The position numbers were made by a program, and so were the translations under genes. The notes beneath the pieces are model-generated. The model had not been told where the DNA came from. It did not search any database and was given only the letters and a program-made list of their open reading frames with translations. Positions 36,571-45,664 of a stretch of DNA of 64,000 bases are shown here, piece after piece; the first letter of the stretch is position 1, and every line of letters begins with the position of its first letter. This DNA comes from Microcaldota archaeon (GTDB lineage Archaea > Micrarchaeota > Micrarchaeia > Micrarchaeales > Micrarchaeaceae). The DNA lies in contig JAJZAJ010000002.1 in assembly GCA_021799475.1 (NCBI GenBank), positions 251,168 to 315,167 of the forward strand. The letters run 5' to 3'.

Positions 36571-37363
36571 GCAGCTTATCGAGCGCTCTTACCGTTTCAA
36601 GTAGTTCGTGCGGCTGCATCTGGAACGGCCGCTTGTCCTTCTCCTTTAATCCTTCTGATACCTCAAAAGCTTTTTCCTTGCTTATCTTTAGGGCTTCGCG
36701 CGAATCATGTATTGCATTTCTTATTTTCTTTTTCTTGTGCTCCATTATAAGCGACAATAGTTCTATCTCCCTGCTGTTTATCTCCGCTGTCCTTGGTTTC
36801 AGGAAAATTATTGATGAATCAACCTTAGGCACGGGATAAAAGTTTCTTGACGATACATTCATCATAATGTTCATGTTGAAATTTAAGGCGGTGATTACGC
36901 TTAGCCTAGAATACTCTTTACTGCCGGGGCTTGCTGCCATGTGGTTCACGAATTCCTTCTGCAGGCAGAGCAAAGCGGGCATCTTCATCCTTATCAGGAA
37001 CATTATTACCTTGCTCGATATGCTATACGGTATGTTTGATATAGTGATCTCGCATTCCCTGAATGAAGTCTCTGGCATATCAAGGAAATCGCTGTTGATC
37101 AATATGAGATTTTTGCTTTTGATTTCCGATCTTATTATAGGGAGAATGCTGCTATCCTTTTCGACCGCGATTACCTTCTTGGCCACTGCACAGAGTTTTT
37201 TCGTTAGTATTCCGAGACCAGGTCCTATCTCCAAGACAGTCTTTCCTGCGCCATAGAGGGATTCGCGCTCTGCTATCTCCGAGTTGACAAGGAAGTTTTG
37301 TCCCATTCTCTTTGAAGGACCAAGCGCTTTTGCTGTAGCTATATATTCGGCAGGCTTCTCCAT
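36560..37363 (-). CDS. ksgA: rRNA small subunit adenine dimethyltransferase (KsgA/Dim1)
   Basis: SAM-dependent enzyme that dimethylates the two adjacent adenines in helix 45 of 16S rRNA. 267 residues from ATG 37363; an open frame extends to 37459, but the family begins around 'ALGPSKRMGQNFLV'. SAM site 'VLEIGPGLGILTKKL', acidic residue 'AVEKD', catalytic 'ISNIPYSISSKV' (NxPY) and 'LCLQKEFVNHMAASPGSKEYSRLSV' are all present, with 'FYPVPKVDSSII' near the C-terminal domain. Confidence 0.95.
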   Translation of the reverse strand: MEKPAEYIATAKALGPSKRMGQNFLVNSEIAERESLYGAGKTVLEIGPGLGILTKKLCAVAKKVIAVEKDSSILPIIRSEIKSKNLILINSDFLDMPETSFRECEITISNIPYSISSKVIMFLIRMKMPALLCLQKEFVNHMAASPGSKEYSRLSVITALNFNMNIMMNVSSRNFYPVPKVDSSIIFLKPRTAEINSREIELLSLIMEHKKKKIRNAIHDSREALKISKEKAFEVSEGLKEKDKRPFQMQPHELLETVRALDKLLIY

Positions 37364-37506
37364 GTTCAGTTTTATTGCATCAAAGTTTAATAGTGGTTGC
37401 GTTTGACGCAGAGAGTATGATAGAGCAGAACATGACAGTATGGTACAATATAGATACACGGTCAGATCTTATGCCCGGTTCAGGCTGCTTACCAAGATGC
37501 TCGACA

Positions 37507-37518
37507 CATTTTTAAACC
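37507..37518 (+). promoter_or_regulatory. Putative promoter of the A-type ATP synthase operon
   Basis: TATA-like 'attttttaaacc' region about 45 nt upstream of the atpK ATG (37559). A GGTG element at 37550-37553 sits 5 nt before that ATG as a ribosome-binding site. The ksgA gene diverges upstream, so this is the only spacer able to hold the operon promoter. Confidence 0.5.
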
Positions 37519-37558
37519 CCTTATGACAATACTGAAGGGATATCAGTTCGGTGTATAG

Positions 37559-37783
37559 ATGGTTGTATCGGATCCGATGTATGCGATTGCGGCTTCTATC
37601 GCGTTTTTGGGCGGGCTGATAGCTACGGGCATTGCTCAGCAGGGCATTGGCGCTGTCGGGATGGGGGTTATAGCTGAGAAGCCAGAGAAATTCGGTCAGG
37701 TTCTTGTGTTCTTCGTCATACCAGAGACATTGTGGATAATCGGGTTTGTGCTTGGCATCATACTGCTATTACAGATTCTTTGA
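37559..37783 (+). CDS. atpK: A-type ATP synthase subunit K (proteolipid c subunit)
   Basis: Rotor ring subunit in the membrane, 74 residues in a single helical hairpin. The ion-carrying Glu is in 'FFVIPETLWIIGFVLG' in the second helix; the loop 'GMGVIAEKPEKFG' faces the cytosol. The Tyr found five residues after the Glu in Na+-binding rings is Ile here, which favours protons, a weak inference. Unusually it is the first gene of the operon, since H and I are placed at the end. Confidence 0.92.
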   Translation: MVVSDPMYAIAASIAFLGGLIATGIAQQGIGAVGMGVIAEKPEKFGQVLVFFVIPETLWIIGFVLGIILLLQIL

Positions 37784-37804
37784 TGCCCTGGTGGTGAGTG
37801 GGCA

Positions 37805-38377
37805 ATGGGACTTGAGGAGATTATAGCGCAGGTCAATAAGGAAGCGGACTCCAAGGCGAAGGAGATACTGGAGCAGGCACAGGCGGACGCGCTTAAGATA
37901 ATAGATAATGCAAAGGAAGAAGCTAGCCAGTTCCTAAAGGAACAGAAGGGAGTTACGGATAAGGATGCAGAGAGATTCGTTCTGCGCGAGACATCCAAGG
38001 CGGAAACTGAAGCAAAATCCGTTTACAGGGCTGCGGTTGGCGAGACGCTGGATTACTCCTTCCTGCTTCTTTCTACCGAACTCAAGGCATTCACGCTTAC
38101 TGACGACTATACGAATCTCCTGAAAAAACTGGTAGGAATAGCTGTCAGTTATCTTGGGAGCGGATGCGTAATCAACGCCAGGAAGGAGGATATCAAAAGG
38201 ATTGGATCCCAGCCATCAGCTACTATCAAAGAGCTTAAGGAGAAAACTGCCGGAGGGATAAAATGCGTTTCGGAAGACGGGAAAAAATCTGTTGATTTTA
38301 CTTTAGAGAGCATAGTTGAGATGTTACGCGATAAGATATCCGCAGCTGTGCTCGAATATTCCGATAGTGGTGTTTGA
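37805..38377 (+). CDS. atpE: A-type ATP synthase subunit E
   Basis: Peripheral-stalk subunit that pairs with H to hold the A3B3 head against rotation. 190 residues: an N-terminal coiled coil rich in Ala, Glu and Lys ('EIIAQVNKEADSKAKEILEQAQADALKII'), then a globular domain. The ATG at 37805 follows the atpK stop by 21 nt. Its stop falls a few bases before the atpC ATG. Confidence 0.88.
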   Translation: MGLEEIIAQVNKEADSKAKEILEQAQADALKIIDNAKEEASQFLKEQKGVTDKDAERFVLRETSKAETEAKSVYRAAVGETLDYSFLLLSTELKAFTLTDDYTNLLKKLVGIAVSYLGSGCVINARKEDIKRIGSQPSATIKELKEKTAGGIKCVSEDGKKSVDFTLESIVEMLRDKISAAVLEYSDSGV

Positions 38378-38379
38378 CG

Positions 38380-39450
38380 ATGGATCTGACACATGCCGGA
38401 TCATATGGCAGGCTCAAGGTCGTCAAAGAGAGATTTCTTAAAAACGATATTATAGACAAGCTTTCCGGTTCCGGTAAAGACGAATTCATAAAATTGCTTG
38501 GCAGTACAAGCTACAGAAAGGAGATAGATGAACTTTCCGGGCTCTATGAAATGCCGGACCTTGTCGAGGTGGTAATAAATGCCCACATGGCCGGGATGAT
38601 AAAGATAGCAACGATAGGGCTCGCGCCGCTTTCGAAAGAGTTTATTGCGGCATACGTGAGTAAATGGGATATTGAAAACATAAAGACCGTGCTATCCTCA
38701 AAGGCGCTCGGCTATAGCGTTGAAAATACTGATGTGTTTCTCATTGTGCAGAGGAGCATGCCTGTCGGGATATTTTCCGGCATGATGGCAAGGGACGACT
38801 TCAGAAAGCTCATCGAGGAAAAAGATATCGAAGGAATTGCAAAGGCTCTGCTTAGATACGGGTACGGCACAGTGCTTCTGAAATACATAGATGACGCAAA
38901 AAATAAGGATGTCACGAAGATGATTGCAGCGCTTGATCTTTTCTACTTTACCAGGCTGCTGCAGTCCTACAAGCCATATGATAGCGCTAAAGACAGCATA
39001 CTAAAATTCATCAGAGAATCTATCGACATAAAGAATATAACGACAGCGTTGAAAGCCAGGGATTACGGGCAGAAGGACATAAAAGAATTTATTATAAACG
39101 GCGGCACCTTGCAGGATGTCAGGATTGAGAAGTTCATTTCGGCAAAACCGGAAGATCTTGGCGCGCTGATGCCGTATGATGTTGGTGCAGCAATAGAGCT
39201 TTACAAGAGAAGCGGGACGATATCACATATAGAGATTGCATTGCGGATGGAACTATACAGGAAATATCTGAAGCAGTTCGAAAGCGCTCCCATATCGCTT
39301 GAGTTCGTACTCGCATTCATAATAAGATGCGAGATAGAGAGGGATGAGTTGAGATCGATATGGTTTGCCAAATATTACAACATAGGAAAGGAATCTGCCC
39401 AAGGCATGCAGATACTAACGTTCAGTGGAGGAAAATCCGGAATTATTTAG
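38380..39450 (+). CDS. atpC: A-type ATP synthase subunit C (V-type subunit d)
   Basis: Cone-shaped all-helical subunit linking the central shaft to the c-ring. 356 residues from ATG 38380 (TTG 38374 also in frame), a normal family length. Several repeats of the V-ATPase d/AC39 type are visible, with 'RLKVVKERFLKNDIIDKL' near the start and 'FVLAFIIRCEIERDELRSIWFAKYYNIGKE' near the end, the best conserved stretch. A 157-nt gap to atpF follows. Confidence 0.9.
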   Translation: MDLTHAGSYGRLKVVKERFLKNDIIDKLSGSGKDEFIKLLGSTSYRKEIDELSGLYEMPDLVEVVINAHMAGMIKIATIGLAPLSKEFIAAYVSKWDIENIKTVLSSKALGYSVENTDVFLIVQRSMPVGIFSGMMARDDFRKLIEEKDIEGIAKALLRYGYGTVLLKYIDDAKNKDVTKMIAALDLFYFTRLLQSYKPYDSAKDSILKFIRESIDIKNITTALKARDYGQKDIKEFIINGGTLQDVRIEKFISAKPEDLGALMPYDVGAAIELYKRSGTISHIEIALRMELYRKYLKQFESAPISLEFVLAFIIRCEIERDELRSIWFAKYYNIGKESAQGMQILTFSGGKSGII

Positions 39451-39480
39451 CAGCATGAAAGGGAAACCTATGGGAATATT

Positions 39481-39618
39481 ATGGTAAGTATTGCATATGC
39501 ATACAGTGATATGATGGAGTATTACTATGGTGCGGGAATGACGCCATTGGAAATAGTTTTTTCCATGCAGCAGATAAAATTATATTCTTCGCCTGCCAGT
39601 GGTGCTTATGAAATTTGA
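39481..39618 (+). other. Short open frame (45 codons) in the atpC-atpF gap
   Basis: Reads from ATG 39481 to TGA 39618 and overlaps the atpF start. The predicted peptide is Tyr- and Met-rich ('AYAYSDMMEYYYGAGM') with no recognised family and no clear ribosome-binding site. A TATA-like 'aaaattatattc' at about 39576-39587 may instead be an internal promoter for atpF onward. I regard it as possible but unproven. Confidence 0.2.
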
Positions 39619-39934
39619 GCGGATTGCCGTGATAGCTGAACGGGAGCTTGCGCTTGGCTTCAAGCTCATAGGCGTAAATGACTCGTTCATAGCTGACGGC
39701 AACGAGGCCGTTAATCTGTTCATGAAGTTCATGGACTCTAAGACATATAACCTGATAATGGTATCAGAGAGCGTAAAGATGCATATGAGTTCAGCAGTGA
39801 AGCGCCTTGCTGATTCGTCCATGTTTCCTTTGGTCGTTTTCATACCATTGCCCGGAAAGGAAACGGGCGCTGAATCGATAGAAGTGCTTGCAAAAACCGT
39901 CTTGGGAGTAGATATAAAGGGATTGGTAAAATGA
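39608..39934 (+). CDS. atpF: A-type ATP synthase subunit F
   Basis: Small regulatory subunit on the central shaft, 108 residues. Rossmann-like fold with 'ELALGFKLIGVNDSFIADGNEAVNLF', 'YNLIMVSESVKMHMSS' and 'PLVVFIPLPGKETGAESIE', matching archaeal F. ATG 39608 follows GGTG by four bases; GTG 39599 is in frame. Stop overlaps the atpA ATG (ATGA). Confidence 0.92.
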   Translation: MKFERIAVIAERELALGFKLIGVNDSFIADGNEAVNLFMKFMDSKTYNLIMVSESVKMHMSSAVKRLADSSMFPLVVFIPLPGKETGAESIEVLAKTVLGVDIKGLVK

Positions 39935-42900
39935 GCGGGACGATATTCCGTGTGTCAGGTCCGGTAGTCATAGCGACAGGGCTCGGAGACGCAAGGATGA
40001 ACGATGTCGTTAAAGTTGGAGAGGAACAGCTTATCGGCGAGATAATAAAGATTGATGGCAGCAACATAGTCATACAGGTGTATGAGGATACGACAGGCCT
40101 GAAACCTGGAGAACCGGTCGAAAGCACCGGCAACCCTTTGTCTGTTACGCTTGGCCCTGGTTTAATAGGTTCTGTCTTTGATGGAATACAAAGGCCTCTT
40201 AGCGTAATCAAAGACACTGGGGGCGACTTCATAAAAAGAGGGATTAACGCAGATGCTATAAGCAGGAGCAAAAAATGGAAATTCGTCCCGAATGTGAAGA
40301 TAGGACAAAAAGTCGGCAGCGGAGACATACTCGGAACTGTAGATGAGACGTCGCTTATACAGCATAAGGTCCTTGCCCCGATAGGGATCTCTGGAACGGT
40401 GGAGGATATAAAAGAAGGGGAATTCACCGTGGACGCTACGGTTGCTGTGATAAAGACGAAGAAAGGAAGTGAGAAGGTAAAGCTTGCGCAGAAATGGCCG
40501 GTCAGAGTACAGAGACCTGTGCTTCAGAAACTACCGCCGGAAATACCACTAATTACTGGTCAGAGGGTTATCGATTCCCTGTTCCCGGTCGCTAAGGGAG
40601 GAACAGCTGCGATCCCCGGGCCTTTCGGAAGCGGAAAATGTGTGAGCGGAGACACCTTGGTTATGCTTGGGAATGGCAGGATAGTTACCATGCTTGATAT
40701 CTATAAGGAAGCGAAGGAGAAGGGGAGATGCATAGGATCTGGAGAGGAAGAGGTATATGATATAAGGAGTCTTAGCAATCCCAGAACCATATCATTTACA
40801 GGGGATAGTTTTGCCGCAACGGAGCCTAGAGTTTTTTATAAAGGAAGCAGCAATGGGATGGTCAGAGTAAGGACGCAGACAGGAAAGGAGGTAGAAGTAA
40901 CGCCTGTTCATAAACTATTTGTTTTGAAGGACGGAGAGGTTAGGGAAACGGAGGCCAGATCTATCAATGTTGGGGATTACCTGATAACCCCGAAGAGAAT
41001 AGAATTGAAGCTTGAAGATGCAAAAATAGATATAGTAGAACTGCTGGGTAACCATAACATATTCAGCGACGACGAGAGGGCAAACCGTCCTGTTAGGATC
41101 CTTATCAGAAAGTATGTTGCTGCAGGGAAACTGCCGAAAAACGCTCTGCGATATGCAAAGGCCGGCAGTAGAATCCCATTGAGGATCATTGGGCGCATAA
41201 GAGAGCTGGATGACAAGACATGCGAACCGGGACGCGTTTGCGGATTGCGCGGAAGATCGGTAATGTTCCCGCGGAGTATGACGGCAGAGCTCTCGGAGTT
41301 TATAGCATATGTCATTGCTGGAGGAAGCCTAAAACAGCGGGATCACTCTATAGTATTCAATACTACGGAAACAAAGCTACCAAATAGGTTTGCCAAGCTT
41401 TCGATGCAGCTGTTCGGACTCAAACCAGATATTTGCCGGAAGACATCCGGAAAAAATTCTCATTATATAGCACATATCAGCTCTGAAGTTTTATTTTATT
41501 ATATGGTTGTATTAGGTATCCCATGCGATAAAAAAGCTAATGGCATTAGGATACCGGAGCATATACTAAAATCGAGTAACAGGTCTCTGGCAGCATTTTG
41601 CGGCGCATATATGGCATGCAATGGCAGAATGACGTCGGACAGAGACTCAGTAATGATATGTTCGAAAAGCCGTAGGATCATAGAGGAATTCAGCTTCGTT
41701 CTGCTGCGCTTTGGAATAGTCTCATCGATTGTGCGCGACAGACGGGATAGAATATGCAGGATACTGGTACCTTCCATTAGCCTCTGGAAAATGATGCGTG
41801 ATCTTGATCTTGGACTAAACGGAAATTATAATTATAGATACCAGTTTCCATTTGGAAAACTATACATGCAGATCAGCTCTCGGAACGGGATGACAAAACC
41901 ATTAAAATCCGATTCTGACCGCCATCAGGAGAAATTGCCCGGGCAGGCTGAACAGCTTAGAGACCTGTTTGATACTGTGTTCTTCGACAAAGTAACAAGT
42001 TTGAACGGCCATAAATGCGTAAGGGAGGTTTTTGACGTGGAAGTGCCGGATCAGCATAATTTTGTGGGAGGACATGGCCCGCTTTTATTGCATAATACTG
42101 TGGTACAACAGCAGTTTGCGCAGTGGTCCGATGCGGATATCATAATTTATACGGCAACGGGAGAAAGAGGAAATGAAGTGGCTGACTTGCTTAACACCCT
42201 TCCTAAACTGCACGATCCTAAAAGCGGGAAGCCGCTCATGGACAGAACCATAATAATAGCAAATACGTCCAACATGCCCGTGGCAGCAAGAGAAGCGAGC
42301 ATTTACACAGGAATAACGATCGCAGAATATTACAGAGATATGGGTTATAGCGTCGCGCTGATGGCTGACAGCACATCAAGATGGGCTGAAGCCCTTAGGG
42401 AGATATCAGGAAGGCTGGAGGAGATGCCTGGCGAGGAAGGCTACCCCGCTTATCTTGGGAGGAAAATCGCAGAATTCTATGAACGGGCTGGCAGATCGGA
42501 GGTTCTTAACGGCTCGATAGGCTCCATCACAGTAATAGGAGCAGTTTCACCCCCGGGAGGAGATACATCGGAGCCGGTATCGCAGAGCACCCTGAGAGTA
42601 ACCCGCGTCTTCTGGGCTCTTGACGCCGCGCTCGCGAATGCAAGGCATTTCCCCGCAATCAACTGGCTGAATAGCTATTCTCTGTACACTGAAGAACTTA
42701 ACCGCTGGTATGGGGAAAATGTCGATAAGGAATGGGGTGTCCTTGTTTCTGAGGTAATGGCCACATTGCAGAAGGAAACCGAAATCAACGAGATAGTGCA
42801 GCTCGTCGGCTATGATGCGCTGCCTGAAAAGGAAAAGGTCGTTCTTGATATTGCCAAGGTAATACGTGAAGATTATTTGCAGCAGAGCGCCTATGACGAG

Positions 42901-43140
42901 GTAGATACGTTCTCGAGCATGAGAAAACAGTACTTGATGCTTAAGGCGATAAACCTCATGCAGCAATTCGAAAAGGCAGCAGTTGATAGAGGGGTTACCG
43001 TAGAGCAATTGCAGAAGATCGGTGCAAAACAGAAGCTAGCTAAGATGAAATATGTGAAAGAGGAGCAGATTGAAAGATATTTCAACGAGCTAAAGTCATC
43101 GCTTGAGGAAATAAACAGGCTTGACGCAGGCGCTGCGTAG
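39931..43140 (+). CDS. atpA: A-type ATP synthase catalytic subunit A, interrupted by an intein
   Basis: Nucleotide-hydrolysing/synthesising subunit of the A1 head. The 1069-residue precursor splits into 236 extein residues, a 486-residue intein and 347 more extein residues, leaving a 583-residue mature protein of normal length. The insertion cuts Walker A as GPFGSGK|T, so activity needs splicing. Extein landmarks after the junction: '[15 protein letters not shown]', 'GERGNEV', '[32 protein letters not shown]' and '[14 protein letters not shown]'. The start overlaps atpF and atpB follows after 8 nt. Confidence 0.96.
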   Translation: MSGTIFRVSGPVVIATGLGDARMNDVVKVGEEQLIGEIIKIDGSNIVIQVYEDTTGLKPGEPVESTGNPLSVTLGPGLIGSVFDGIQRPLSVIKDTGGDFIKRGINADAISRSKKWKFVPNVKIGQKVGSGDILGTVDETSLIQHKVLAPIGISGTVEDIKEGEFTVDATVAVIKTKKGSEKVKLAQKWPVRVQRPVLQKLPPEIPLITGQRVIDSLFPVAKGGTAAIPGPFGSGKCVSGDTLVMLGNGRIVTMLDIYKEAKEKGRCIGSGEEEVYDIRSLSNPRTISFTGDSFAATEPRVFYKGSSNGMVRVRTQTGKEVEVTPVHKLFVLKDGEVRETEARSINVGDYLITPKRIELKLEDAKIDIVELLGNHNIFSDDERANRPVRILIRKYVAAGKLPKNALRYAKAGSRIPLRIIGRIRELDDKTCEPGRVCGLRGRSVMFPRSMTAELSEFIAYVIAGGSLKQRDHSIVFNTTETKLPNRFAKLSMQLFGLKPDICRKTSGKNSHYIAHISSEVLFYYMVVLGIPCDKKANGIRIPEHILKSSNRSLAAFCGAYMACNGRMTSDRDSVMICSKSRRIIEEFSFVLLRFGIVSSIVRDRRDRICRILVPSISLWKMMRDLDLGLNGNYNYRYQFPFGKLYMQISSRNGMTKPLKSDSDRHQEKLPGQAEQLRDLFDTVFFDKVTSLNGHKCVREVFDVEVPDQHNFVGGHGPLLLHNTVVQQQFAQWSDADIIIYTATGERGNEVADLLNTLPKLHDPKSGKPLMDRTIIIANTSNMPVAAREASIYTGITIAEYYRDMGYSVALMADSTSRWAEALREISGRLEEMPGEEGYPAYLGRKIAEFYERAGRSEVLNGSIGSITVIGAVSPPGGDTSEPVSQSTLRVTRVFWALDAALANARHFPAINWLNSYSLYTEELNRWYGENVDKEWGVLVSEVMATLQKETEINEIVQLVGYDALPEKEKVVLDIAKVIREDYLQQSAYDEVDTFSSMRKQYLMLKAINLMQQFEKAAVDRGVTVEQLQKIGAKQKLAKMKYVKEEQIERYFNELKSSLEEINRLDAGAA
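40639..42096 (+). mobile_element. Intein in AtpA Walker A (VMA-type), with degenerate LAGLIDADG-like endonuclease
   Basis: In-frame 486-residue protein-splicing element. It begins with Cys ('[10 protein letters not shown]', block A), has the block B motif T-P-V-H-K-L-F near 40899-40921, and ends with block F '[14 protein letters not shown]' and block G 'GPLLLHN' before the +1 Thr. Splicing residues Cys1, block B Thr and His, terminal His-Asn and +1 Thr are therefore present. The centre has two LAGLIDADG-like helices, '[14 protein letters not shown]' (41290-41331) and '[15 protein letters not shown]' (about 41585-41630), in which the catalytic acidic residues are Gly and Asn; homing activity is probably lost. 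The Walker A site is a known intein insertion point in archaeal and other V/A-ATPases. Confidence 0.93.
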
Positions 43141-43148
43141 GTATTGGT

Positions 43149-44543
43149 ATGAGCGATATATACTATAAGACAGTAAACCAGGTCACCGGAATACTGCTCT
43201 TCGTTGAGGGCATAAAGGACGCTTCGTACAGCGAACTTGTGGATATAGAATTATCGGATGGAAGAGTCGTGACAGGGCAGGTGCTTGATACGAGAAACGG
43301 GCTCGCCATAGTACAGGCATTTGGCGATACGGGAGGAATGGACGTAAACAACACCAAGGTGAAATTCAGGGGAAGCAGCGCGAAAATGGCGGTCAGCACA
43401 GACATGCTTGGAAGAATATTTGACGGAACAGGGAAGCCGCGTGACGGCGGAAGCCCGATTTACAGCAATAACGAACTGGAGATAGTGGGTGAGGCAATAA
43501 ACCCCTATTCCAGGGAAGAGCCATCGGAGTTCATCCAAACAGGGATATCGTGCATAGACGGCATGAATACACTGGTCAGAGGTCAGAAACTGCCTATCTT
43601 TTCAGGAGCCGGGCTTCCACACAACAAGATTGCCGCGCAGATCGCAAGGCAGGCTAAGATACTAGGAAATAACGAGGAGTTTGCCGTGGTGTTTGGAGGC
43701 ATTGGGATAAACAGCGAGGAAGTAAATTTTTTCAAGAGGGAGTTTGAGGAGAGTGGCGCTCTCAATAGGTCTGTTATGTTCCTAAACCTTTCATCCGATC
43801 CATCAATGGAGAGGATAATATTGCCGCGCCTTGCGCTTACCGCCGCAGAATATCTTGCTTACAGCGAAAACATGCATGTTCTAGTTATATTGACCGATAT
43901 GACTAATTATGCAGAGGCTTTGCGTGAGATATCATCCGCTAGAGAGGAGGTGCCCGGAAGGAGGGGATACCCGGGATATCTGTATACCGACCTTGCGACG
44001 ATATACGAGCGCGCTGGGAGGATAGAGGGAAGGCGCGGGTCCATAACCCAGATACCTATACTTACTATGCCTGGAGACGATATAACACATCCGATACCTG
44101 ATCTCACCGGGTACATAACAGAAGGGCAGATAGTGCTGAGCAGGGATCTGCAGCGAAAGGGGATTTATCCTAATGTTGATGTGCTGCTATCCTTGTCTAG
44201 ACTGATGAATCACGGGATAGGCGCGAAAAAGACAAGAGAGGACCACAGAAGCGTTGCGGACCAGCTGTTTTCCTCATATGCACATGGAAAAGACCTGAGG
44301 AGCCTAACAGAGATAGTGGGCGAGGAGGCGTTGAATGCTTCCGACAGGAAATACCTGCAGTTTGCCGACCTGTTTGAGTCAAAGTTCGTCAACCAGGGTT
44401 ACAACGAAGACAGGAGCATAGATGAGACGCTGGCGCTGGGATGGGATCTTTTCTCCGCTCTCGATAAGGAGAACATGAAGAGGATAAAGGAGGAGTTTGT
44501 CGGCAAATATGGCAAATGGCCCAAGTCCGTGGGTGAGATCTGA
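43149..44543 (+). CDS. atpB: A-type ATP synthase subunit B
   Basis: Non-catalytic nucleotide-binding head subunit, 464 residues as expected. Landmarks are '[43 protein letters not shown]' (modified P-loop region), '[47 protein letters not shown]' and '[26 protein letters not shown]'. Starts 8 nt after atpA and its stop overlaps the atpD start. Confidence 0.97.
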   Translation: MSDIYYKTVNQVTGILLFVEGIKDASYSELVDIELSDGRVVTGQVLDTRNGLAIVQAFGDTGGMDVNNTKVKFRGSSAKMAVSTDMLGRIFDGTGKPRDGGSPIYSNNELEIVGEAINPYSREEPSEFIQTGISCIDGMNTLVRGQKLPIFSGAGLPHNKIAAQIARQAKILGNNEEFAVVFGGIGINSEEVNFFKREFEESGALNRSVMFLNLSSDPSMERIILPRLALTAAEYLAYSENMHVLVILTDMTNYAEALREISSAREEVPGRRGYPGYLYTDLATIYERAGRIEGRRGSITQIPILTMPGDDITHPIPDLTGYITEGQIVLSRDLQRKGIYPNVDVLLSLSRLMNHGIGAKKTREDHRSVADQLFSSYAHGKDLRSLTEIVGEEALNASDRKYLQFADLFESKFVNQGYNEDRSIDETLALGWDLFSALDKENMKRIKEEFVGKYGKWPKSVGEI

Positions 44544-45175
44544 TGCGCTCAAACAACATAAACAACATAAAAACAACAAGGCTGGAGCTGATAAGGACAA
44601 AGGCAAGGATAGAGGTCGCATCGAAAGGCCTTGAGTTGCTCAAAATGAAAAGGGCTGCTCTAGTTCTGGAGTTCTTTGAGCTTGCGAGGTTGATCGAGAA
44701 GCTTAGGGAAGACATAAGGAAAAATGTATCTGACGCTATGGACAGCGAAAAGATAGCGGAGATATATGCAGGAAGAATATCTCTAGAGAGGATAGCTGCA
44801 GAGCAGAGCGGAATCCTTGTCGGAGTCGAGGTAAAGAACGTGATGGGTGTAAAGATACCGGATGTCAAGATGGAGAGGCGCAGCGCCGGAGCAACTAGCT
44901 ATGAGCTCATATCCGTCCCTGCTGCCGTGGATGATGCCAGAAGAAATTTCGTATCGCTGCTTAACGTGCTGGTGCTCGTAGCAGAAAGGGAGAGCTCGTT
45001 GAGAAGGCTGCTCTACGAGATAAGCAAGCTAAACAGGAGATCGAATGCTGTTGAGAATGTTGTTATCCCTGAGATGAAGGGAAAAACCGCTTATATAAAA
45101 CAGAGGCTGGACGATATGGAGCGGGATCAGATAGTCTCGCTGAAGTTCATAAAAGGAAAGATAGGAGGCATATGA
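44543..45175 (+). CDS. atpD: A-type ATP synthase subunit D
   Basis: Central shaft subunit, 210 residues in a long antiparallel coiled coil. 'TRLELIRTKARIEVASKGLELLKMKRAALVLEF' at the start and 'RRSNAVENVVIPEMKGKTAYIKQRLDDMERDQIVSLKFIKGKI' at the end are the family signature. The start shares a base with the atpB stop (TGATG), and the end overlaps the 50-aa gene by an ATGA. Confidence 0.95.
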   Translation: MRSNNINNIKTTRLELIRTKARIEVASKGLELLKMKRAALVLEFFELARLIEKLREDIRKNVSDAMDSEKIAEIYAGRISLERIAAEQSGILVGVEVKNVMGVKIPDVKMERRSAGATSYELISVPAAVDDARRNFVSLLNVLVLVAERESSLRRLLYEISKLNRRSNAVENVVIPEMKGKTAYIKQRLDDMERDQIVSLKFIKGKIGGI

Positions 45176-45324
45176 TTTATATGGGATATGTAACTGGATA
45201 TGACGATAAAGGCAAGGAAGCGGGGCTCGCCGCGTTGAGGAGAGCGAGGATGCTGCTCGGTCTTGCGAAGATAGCGGCAATCGTACTGTTTGCCGCGCTC
45301 GCGATAAAGCTCTATGGTTTATAG
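45172..45324 (+). CDS. Small one-helix membrane protein inside the ATP synthase operon
   Basis: 50 residues, too short for most gene finders. The start overlaps the atpD stop as ATGA, and the stop TAG ends one base before the atpH ATG, so it is packed like a real operon member. N-terminal 'GYVTGYDDKGKEAGLAALRRARM' is polar and basic; the last 25 residues ('LLGLAKIAAIVLFAALAIKLYG') form one membrane helix with a cytosolic basic flank. No family recognised. Some methanogen operons carry a small gene (ahaG) after D; whether this is related cannot be told. ATG 45181 is an alternative start. Confidence 0.7.
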   Translation: MIYMGYVTGYDDKGKEAGLAALRRARMLLGLAKIAAIVLFAALAIKLYGL

Positions 45325-45325
45325 C

Positions 45326-45646
45326 ATGGCAAACGATATCGAGGTTCTGGAGAAAATAAAAGAGGCGGAAGCGAGGGCTGAGCGTCGAAAGCAAGAAGCG
45401 CAGGCGGAGGCATCGAAGATAATAGAGGCGGCCAAAAATGATATTCCGAAAATCCGCTCCAGGGCGATCGCAGACGCAGAAGCATACAGGAATGCAGTTA
45501 TGGAAGGAGCGAAGAAGGATGCAGCGGAGGCAAGAACCGCATTGCTGGGAAAATGGGCCGCAAAAGCGAAGAAGCTGAGGAAGCCGGATGGTAAGACCAT
45601 GATGCTAATATTCAGGAAAGCCCTTAAGGAGAAATTCGACGTTTGA
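45326..45646 (+). CDS. atpH: A-type ATP synthase subunit H (peripheral stalk, G-like)
   Basis: 106 residues from ATG 45326; upstream in-frame codons from 45314 overlap the small membrane gene. Long Ala/Glu/Lys/Arg-rich coiled coil ('EAEARAERRKQEAQAEASKIIEAAKNDIPKIRS'), as in archaeal AhaH, which dimerises with E in the outer stalk. Its location after D rather than at the head of the operon is unusual. subunit I follows after 18 nt. Confidence 0.85.
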   Translation: MANDIEVLEKIKEAEARAERRKQEAQAEASKIIEAAKNDIPKIRSRAIADAEAYRNAVMEGAKKDAAEARTALLGKWAAKAKKLRKPDGKTMMLIFRKALKEKFDV

Positions 45647-45664
45647 TGTTGATGGTGTTTTGTG

